A DNA stretch of 64,000 nt, taken from assembly GCA_963556145.1 (NCBI GenBank), contig OY744472.1:1674001-1738000 (forward strand), in the 5' to 3' direction. The notes beneath the pieces were generated by a model. The model saw only the letters and a program-made list of their open reading frames with translations. It did no database searches and was not told the DNA's origin. The DNA comes from Hygrocybe punicea (Eukaryota; Basidiomycota; Agaricomycetes; Agaricales; Hygrophoraceae). Positions 57,489 through 64,000 of this stretch are shown here, piece after piece (position 1 is the first letter of the stretch; every line of letters starts with the position of its first letter). Position numbers and translations under genes: made by a program.

Positions 57489-57660
57489 GATAAGGGTATT
57501 CCTTCATTTCTTCTGCATAGATAAGGGTTTTCTTGCATGTCCCTTCTGTAGATAAGGGTTTCCTTGCATGTCCCTTGTATAGATAAGGGTTTCATGTATG
57601 TCCTATGTGCAGATAAGGATTTCCTGTGTGTCCTATATGCAGATAAGGGTATTCCTTTCT
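57489..57660. repeat. 30-31-bp tandem repeat centred on GATAAGG
   Basis: GATAAG occurs at 57489, 57520, 57551, 57582, 57612 and 57642, intervals 31, 31, 31, 30, 30. Units share GATAAGGGTTTCCTTGCATG. GATAAG is the established core of fungal GATA-factor sites; three more lie nearby at about 57309, 57415 and 57457. Confidence 0.85.
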
Positions 57661-58584
57661 ACTCCATATGCAGATGGGGGCATTCCAGTATGAATGGTCC
57701 TTGTAATGTGATGTGTGCTGTAGGGATGGTGACTAGTGACAGCATATTACTATGTTTTGATCCGAATCCTGTTGGATCATGACAGCATATAGGTCACTTT
57801 CCGCTGAATTACTATCTTTATAAGATCAACAAAGTACCTTCGCCATCGTGTCCCGACTGCGGACACACCAACGAGAACATTCATCATTTCATTTTTGACT
57901 GCCCAGCGTACGATCACCCAAGACACCTACTATTCATCAAACTCCGTCACAACGCTCACTCACTCAGATATCTACTCAACACAAAAGATGGCGTCTCGGA
58001 GCTATTAAAATACATAGGAAGAACTGGCCATCTCGCCACCACCTTTGGTGACCTATCTCAGCCTACACAACACGACTGACCACCCCACATCAACAGATAC
58101 GACCATCCACGATCGTGAACCCCGTGGATACCCACCCACTACAAACAACACACAAGCACGCCAACCAACTGCCTCCACCTCTCGCCCTCCCGCTCACCTG
58201 CCCACAATAGGCTCCGCACTCCTGGAAACAGCCATCACGCGAATCCGAGAACCCACGAGAATTCACGCCCCCGCACCTCACGCTCATTTTATACTTACAT
58301 TTTTCTCTGCGTTAGCCCATCGTGCACACCCGCACACGCAGCTGAGCACTTACTAGACGACCACTAGTACCCACAAACAACAGAAAAAGGGCAATCTCAT
58401 CAGACGGACGAGGCAAGTAAAACAATGCTGGGAAGCATTGGGGTTCCGGGGGGGTCACTCGTCGGAACTGCACTTGCTAGTCAGAGACGCAGAAAGGGAA
58501 GGTCCCTTATTTAGTTAATCATTTCTACCTGCCCACATGTAAGGTCCTACATAGGGTTCGCCCCAATGGACAAAAATTGGACAT

Positions 58585-58607
58585 AAAAAAAAAAAAAAAA
58601 AAAAAAA
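58585..58607 (+). other. LINE poly(A) tail
   Basis: An uninterrupted run of 23 A, the last of which may belong to the TSD. It marks the 3′ end of the LINE. Confidence 0.95.
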
Positions 58608-59134
58608 GAACGGGTAGCAGCACAGAACCGAGAGATGGCAAGACAGTTACAAGAAGTACAAGAGCGGGAGACGCGAGAGGCCCAGGAGAGGGAGGCACGA
58701 GAGGCGTGGGAGAGGGCTGAAGGGGAGGCACGCGAGGCACGAGACGCACAGGACAGGGAGGCACGAGAGGCGCGGGAGATGGCGGAACGGGAGGCACGAG
58801 AGGCACAGGAGAGGGACGCACAAAAGGGCCAGGAGGAGTCCAGGAAGAAAGAGGCACGAGACGCCCAGGAGAGGGAGGCACGAGAGGCGTGGGAGAGGGA
58901 GACAAACCAGGCACGGGAGAGTGATGTTGCACAACAAAGACGCCCAGGGAAGTTGGACAGCTCAAGAAATGCTGGTAAAAATGCGAGGTAAAGCTATCCC
59001 GTTTGTGGGGATGCAGCTCACAATTTGCATTACCACAAGCAGTCAACCCTTGCGACGTTCTACACGGCGGAAATAGGCTTTGTTGAATGTGCCTAAAAAG
59101 GTGATATGTGGAATAAATCATAAATATATAATAC

Positions 59135-59260
59135 TTGTGTCAAGACGGTCCAACGTCACATGTCACCAGTGTTATGTCACGTTTGGACGACCCAACGTGA
59201 CATAACACTTGTGACATGTCATTTGTGCAAGGCCCAACGTGACATAACATTTTCCTCTAC
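59135..59260. repeat. Imperfect palindrome of CAACGTGACATAAC units
   Basis: GTTATGTCACGTTTGG and CCAACGTGACATAAC face each other (about 59170-59210), with a third CCAACGTGACATAAC at about 59233. Possible remnant of a small inverted-repeat element; no TSD found. Confidence 0.5.
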
Positions 59261-59448
59261 CCATGCCTCTCAATGGTTCGGTGTTTATTACAAGGAATAC
59301 ATTTAACAGCAGAGGAGGCAGATGATGCATTGCGATGTCAGGAATATACATGAGTAGGAAGCAGTATGAATGATATGATCCTCCCGGCTACTTACGACGG
59401 CGTTTCAGGTCTGTGGAACGTATTGGTGAATCTGTGTGAATGATCATA

Positions 59449-62400
59449 TCAGTGTATATACAAGCTGTTGAGGCAATTTATCATACCCGAGTCTTCCCTC
59501 CGAGGACGTTTCACAGGGGGTGTCGGGGGTTGGGGTGATCCATCGAAATCATTATACACTGCATCACTGCCAGATGAGATGTCCATTTGATCGTCATCCT
59601 CTCCCTCGTCACTGTCCACACTCTGGGCATTTAACTTCCCCACCATCTCATTTCGATCCTCCTCCTCTTCGTCCTCCTCCTCTGCCCCATCCCCATCCGT
59701 CTCCTCCTCCTCTTCCTACAGCTCCCCCTCCTCCCCCTCCTCCTCCTCCTCCCCCTCCTCCTGCAGCTCCCCCTCCTCGTCCTGCAGCTCCCTGTCCTCC
59801 TCCTCCTCCTCCCCCTCCTCGTCCTCCTCCCCCTCCTCCTGCACCTCCCCCGCCTGCACCCCCTTGCCCTGCACTGCGCCCTCCTCCCCCCCCTTCTTTT
59901 CCTGCTGCTTCCCCTTGTCACGGTCTACATCTTCCTCATTTGACATACCCAGGGGCATGATTAGACCGTCCTCATTCCACGAAGCTGCGTCATTTGAATT
60001 TCCCACCTGCTCAGGTGGATCCTCCTCATTCGGGCCAGCGACGTCCATTTCTTCTCCCGCATCTTCCCCAGCCACGTCGGCTGAATTTCCCACCGTTACA
60101 GGTGGATCCTCTTCCCTCTCAGTGTCCACAGCCATGTCGTTTGCACATCCAACCGTTGCAGGTGGATCCTGGTTTTCCTCTGTGGCTACCTCTTCGCCAG
60201 CTGCATCCACTAAATCTCCCACCTTCCTAGATGGATCATCCGCCTCTTCCTCACCATCGGTGCCCTCCCCTTTGTTGCGCTCATTGTCTTTCGCCTTTTC
60301 CCGTGTATCTGTGTCATCCTGTACCTCGCCTTCACCGGTAGTTGTGTTGACGAGCAGAATTGGATGAGGTGGAAAATCTAAACATTCAACAAGAATGGGA
60401 CTGATGGGTTCCACTGGACGGGTCTGAATGTGTATTTTGGGGCCGGTCCAGAAGAATTCCGATGGTGGGACCTGAAGCAGCTCATTCAGCTTTGGCACCA
60501 AATCTGGCCAATCGTTTTGAAAATGTCGGCGGACCGCTGACTCAACAGCTTTGGCTGTGCAATGTGCTGGTGCCTTCACAACCCCATCCTTGTCCCATTT
60601 ATACCCAACAATTGCAGCAGATAGTTCCAAAAGACTTCGTTGGAAAATGTAAGAGGGGCTGATCCAGTGGTCTTCCATGAAGACAACAAAATGTTCCGCA
60701 AACCAGATTTGGAAACGTCTATATCTGCATCGTGCAATATTCTGTTCCTCATGAATGTCAGCCGATATGGTATGGGTGTAGAACTTTCTGTTGATGATAT
60801 CCGCAAGCTCGATCAGGTTTCCCACAATCACAAGGTCGAGGAAGCCGTCTTCGGTTTCGATCTTGGGCATATGAGACTTGGTGAAGACAGTAGCTGTGCA
60901 GTGAGCATTTTAATCTTCAGGAATTTGTAAACCTCGCCCAAAGTAGCTCACATGATGATTCGTGGTTCCCCGTGAAGTACTCCATCCACATGGTGAGAAG
61001 TCGGCGCAGAAATGTACGTGTCACATTATGCTCCACGTTTGTGATGGTATGACTCATCACGAAAGTATGGATAATCCCATAACAGGTATCCCGTATAGTT
61101 GACGTCGCATAGAGATGACGCCCATTCACAATGGAGTGCTCCACACCGAGGACATAATGTGGGGTGCACGGCCTCATGTAACTGTGTGTTTCAGCACACA
61201 TCCGAGTTGTCACGAAATATATTCCCACTTACAGCACTGAACCCTTTGTGAGCAATAATCCTTCTGCTTCCCACAAGCCTTTCCCACCATGTTTTCTCGG
61301 CTCCCACTCCTGAGGATAGGCCTTGTTAGTCGCAAGATTGCCCGCCTTGCGATCCCATTCGGCATCCCTTCGAGGCCTCATGAGGACCCAGTACTTTGCG
61401 CCAGTCCTGACAATAACCACCGTGCCAAAGCCATCATCATCTACGTGTGTCCAAGAAATGGCTCGAGCTGTCGCTGCCGTTCCCCAAGCCAAATCGTCGT
61501 TTAAAGGCTGCTCGCGGACAAACCCCGGTCGGCCGCGGGTTTCGTGCCAAGCAACCTCAGATGATGAAAAGGACCTTTTCACGAATAGACAGGTAAATCT
61601 CGTGTTCGATCTTCGAAACAAGGTTGCTCACCGAAATTTTGGAGGTGGGTCCAATGTCATATGACCCATGGGAAGGTCAAGGAAATTGAAAACCCTTTCG
61701 TTGTCAGGGTCAAGCGCAAGCTGATATAATGTCTCCAATGTGCCAGGTTTGTTCATATTCTCGATATTAGGCACCAATCGCAATTCAGCAACTAACAAAG
61801 GCACTTTAGTCGCTATGCCCAGACATCGCTCCGGAAACGGACCTTGCACTGAACGAATGGACGACAAAGACCCCAATGTCTCCAAACCTTCCCTATCAAA
61901 CTCCACTGTTTCTACAGGGGCATTGAGCACGAGGATGTGACGATGACGAAAGATTCCTTGAATTGTTGCAGCATCCATCGACTTGAAGATGTTCCATTCC
62001 ACCACGAACACACATGATGCATGAGGATCATACATTTGTTCTCTTGCACTGGGCAGCCGATGTGGAGGAACCCCATAAATGTAACTGGATCGGATCATTT
62101 CATATGTTTCCCGCAACAATGCATGTTCCACTTTTGCCTGTATCGTGCTTACCAGTTAACAATCAAACGGTACAAAAATCAGACATCAACGTACAACGAC
62201 GGATGGTGAATAGTGCACATGTTCAACAGGTTTGTGTACAGCGTCACCATCATACATCGTGAGATGAACACCCTCTGATGCTCGCTTTATGAATCATCAG
62301 TGGGGTGGCACGTTATCAAACAACAAAAGACACACAATGGGTGCTGGATGGCTGAGCAAATCAGGTTCCCCATAATCCTATCAAAATATTCATTCATGAC

Positions 62401-64000
62401 AAATGACACGTTCTTGAATCACTTACATCTCCGGTAAGGTCGATGATCACGTTCACTTTCTCTGGCGCTTTCTTATAGTCATCCTCGTCATCATCGTCAT
62501 CTTCATCCTCAAGATCATCACGTTTCTTGGACTTGGGATAACTTCTTGTCGACCAGCGAGTGGATCTTTTCTTCCTCCGATAGGACCTCCCCGGCGCAAC
62601 CACGACTTTCTCTTCCTTCTGGACTTTCTCTGCCTTCTGCTTCTCCTTGCCTTTCGAAGAGTCCCCAACCTTGTCCAACATTTTGGCCTGGCTTCGGGTC
62701 AACATGGAGCTCTGTCCACCTGAAGCAAGCTCCTTCGATGGTCCACCCCTCTTCTTCCTTGTTAATTTTAATTGAAGCGGTTCATCATCGCTGGACAGAG
62801 GGTTGCCTGACGCAGGCTTGTCATTCTTTGCCTTGGGGTCTGTTGGAACATTTTGTTTCGTTGCCACCGTAAGCTGACTAGCAGAGTTGGTCAGGTCATC
62901 CACTTCCTTATCTTGCAACATCTGTTGTCAGTCCCAGCGATAAATGTAGAGACAGGCGGCATACTGTCAAAACAAAACCAACTGAAGTCCTGTTCCGTTC
63001 CCTGGATGCTGTCCTCCAACAAATCGTATTCTTGGAGGAATACATTCAGCTCCTGCATCGCCGAAGATCCTAAACATATTCTTGTAATGGCCCTCCAAAG
63101 CGCCCTCTCCGTTTTGGCAAGTAATTATGGGTGACAGTGTGAGGCTTAGGTGGAATAGATTTCTCATCCGATCATACATTAAACCTCTGAAAGACTTGGT
63201 GGTGAGGGCATTGACAAATGAGTCTTGCAACGGTAGATCAACACTCTTGGCCATCCTGAAACCATGTGAATTATTTATTTGCGGCAGGCGTAATGTGATT
63301 GTAACGCAATCCCAACCTCTGTAGCTTCTCCACCCATGTTGTGAAGTCGCAGTCTACATATGAGTTGCCCTGTTTTTGTACAAAATCTGACACACGTTTC
63401 ATATAGGACATACGTCACATACCTGGCCAAACCACGTGAATGAGAATGCAAGAAGCTCTAGATTGAGGAGGATCTGGTTGACGTCGGAGGATTCGAGGTT
63501 GACAGATGCATGGTAAAGGATCCGGATGTTCATTTCTACTTCTTTTTGGGCTGGTGTCAAGTGTGCTGGGAGAGTGACTGCAAAGATAGGGATGGTGTCC
63601 ATACTGGACACCACTTTCTGCGGCACTGCCACGGCTGAAACACCCACCACTTCTTGATCTTGTTGCGTGATTAATGGACTTTTGCATGTCATACGAAGCT
63701 TCGTGATCGGCTTACTCCAGTCTCTCAGAAATTTGTAAAGCTTCAAGACGGTGTGCAAACGTCAACTTAAAATGTCTGCCCAAATGTGAATGGTGAACTC
63801 ACCTTGGTCAACTTCTCGCTCATCTCTGGTTTCGCTGATCTCCGAATTACTTTGAAACTTGGATGACGAGGCAACCCAACAGCGTCCATGAGCTTATCGA
63901 GCAGGGTATAGCGAAGGATTGAGTGAGCTGCTACCAGGAGGTCATTCCGGTACACAGTAGTCCACCTTGCCACATCACGCATAGCAGAGCCATCAGCAGA
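59449..64000 (-). pseudogene. JmjC-like protein with acidic C-terminus, broken; 5′ end outside window
   Basis: Exons (minus strand) 62427-62921, 62195-62377, 61632-62137, 61233-61574, 60952-61181 and 60893 downward join in phase through 49-58-bp introns; more exons lie upstream (62967-63254 and beyond 64000). The 61233-61574 exon carries ISWTHVDDDGFGTVVIV and KYWVLMRP, and 60952-61181 begins YMRPCTPHYVLGVEHSI: the HxD...H arrangement of a JmjC/cupin Fe(II)-2-oxoglutarate site. The exon from 60893 continues in the same frame into a Glu-rich tail with repeated DPPxTVGNS-like units (VGDLVDAA, VGCANDMA, VGNSADVA, VGNSNDAA). Breaks: adjacent TGA TGA at 62299-62294 and TAG at 59718-59716, after which the frame continues to VKRPRRED, a likely nuclear signal. 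An exon near 63400-63700 has a frame conflict with its splice phases. N-terminal parts have KKRG and RYRRKK-type basic clusters. A chromatin demethylase role is not supported beyond the fold. Confidence 0.65.

Larger units (their letters stand above)
55881..57781. mobile_element. 1.9-kb non-coding insertion in LINE ORF2 (LTR-derived?)
   Basis: The ORF2 frame stops making sense after 55880 and resumes at 57787; joining them gives SSILTQHIGHFPLNYYLYKI in frame, a normal Tad1 segment. The pentamer ACAGC (55876-55880 and 57782-57786) may be the TSD. The right end, read in reverse, is CATGATCCAACAGGATTCGG, similar to LTR starts, but TG...CA ends are not clean. It has no gene; the 178-codon minus-strand frame 56042-56578 is not protein-like. 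It holds two striking motif arrays (separate entries). Confidence 0.7.
50922..58080 (+). pseudogene. LINE ORF2: endonuclease-RT-RNase H, broken
   Basis: An APE-type endonuclease from 50922 (INIWQINLNKS, ILLIQEPYFD, WCGDFNRH at 51378-51398). One missing base right after GDFNRH shifts the frame, which continues from 51374 (PLWDEERNHHLF). Stops: TGA 51968, TGA about 54217, TAG 55022. After the H2 insertion the RT follows: FKAPGPDGIPN, KAYRPIALLNTL, TILFLDIEGAFPNAV, NGIGQGDPLS, catalytic FVDD at 54362-54373. RNase H: IYTDGSAF (Asp), EAEMLA (Glu), IYIDSQST (Asp) and VGNEAADQEAK (Asp). A C-terminal CPDCG...HHFIFDCP zinc finger lies at about 57846-57915, beyond the second insertion; the stop is at 58078. 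All domains of a Tad1-type ORF2 are present in order. Confidence 0.92.
48981..58606 (+). mobile_element. Tad1-like LINE, full length, with two nested insertions
   Basis: Flanked by a 13-bp TSD AGAACGGGTAGCA (48968-48980 and 58607-58619) and ending in a poly(A) run of 22-23 A. It has a 161-base 5′ leader, ORF1 with zinc knuckles, and ORF2 with endonuclease, RT, RNase H and a terminal zinc finger: the layout of fungal Tad1-clade LINEs. After removing an H2 element (1309 bp plus TSD) and a 1.9-kb insertion it is about 6.4 kb. It copies its RNA by target-primed reverse transcription; this copy is inactive. Confidence 0.93.
47166..58991 (+). pseudogene. Host gene: helical domain plus charged coiled coil, split by a LINE
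   Basis: Exons 47166-47330, 47391-47689, 47742-48034 (with an optional 54-bp in-frame intron at 47868), 48080-48265, 48316-48980 and, after the LINE, 58620-58991 join in frame. The start is MKWITPEFTKILEDGYPDF; exon 2 (IQTWYHNHRSK, then LTEEKKQEFEALADAWNQQGPP) resembles unnamed Agaricomycete proteins with an HMG-like helical region. The C-terminal part is Lys/Ser/Asp-rich, then a long Glu/Arg coiled coil of REAREAQE-type repeats that continues uninterrupted in phase across the LINE insertion. A TGA at 48507-48509 (CGA would read through) also breaks the frame. So the gene carries both a nonsense change and a 9.6 kb insertion. Its promoter region holds an H2 element. A chromatin or DNA-binding role is only a guess from composition. 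Confidence 0.8.

Overview
The window looks like a repeat-rich accessory region of a basidiomycete (Agaricomycete-type) fungal genome. The evidence is short phase-matched GT-AG introns of about 45-60 bp, several multi-exon families that I recognise from Agaricomycete genomes but that have no settled function, and a dense nest of eukaryotic transposons (LINE, DIRS-type, LTR and hAT-type elements). There is nothing prokaryotic. One 200-base run of N marks an assembly gap at 2237-2436.

Layout. 1-8 kb: divergent multi-exon genes of unknown function, with a 2.24 kb segment present twice (1-2236 and 5438-7674), and an ATP-grasp-like gene between. 8-16.4 kb: no supported gene; tandem arrays, small inverted-repeat elements and a solo LTR. 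16.4-28 kb: a decayed DIRS-type retrotransposon (gag, then RT-RNase H, then tyrosine recombinase) broken up by at least five later insertions. 28-36.4 kb: remnants of an HNH nuclease-like and two PD-(D/E)XK-like fungal genes, on either side of a hAT-type element that holds a gag-only LTR retrotransposon. 37-45.3 kb: GGT/CCA-rich tandem arrays, a truncated hAT transposase gene and a 44-bp tandem array. 45.7-59 kb: one host gene encoding a coiled-coil protein, split by a Tad1-like LINE that itself carries two insertions. 59.4-64 kb: a broken JmjC-like gene running off the right edge.

Nesting can be read from target-site duplications (TSDs). Eight-base TSDs mark five hAT-type insertions exactly and a sixth imperfectly, 4-base TSDs mark a small LTR family, a 13-base TSD plus poly(A) marks the LINE, and a TA pair marks one mariner-like element. 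I use working labels: H1 (371 bp), H2 (GGTTCGG-rich ends), H3 (GGGTACGGGTA-rich ends) and H4 (442-bp foldback), all with TAG...CTA-type ends. H2 and H3, otherwise different, share an internal nested palindrome (CCTCGCGAA / TCAATTGA / TTCGCGAGG), the most unusual shared signal here. Nearly all broken reading frames, in host and transposon genes alike, carry TGA (or TAG) where CGA (or CAG) would keep the frame open, which fits C-to-T decay of a silenced, methylated region.

I had no search tools. Family names rest on motifs and memory of the families; exon limits are inferred from splice signals and frame.
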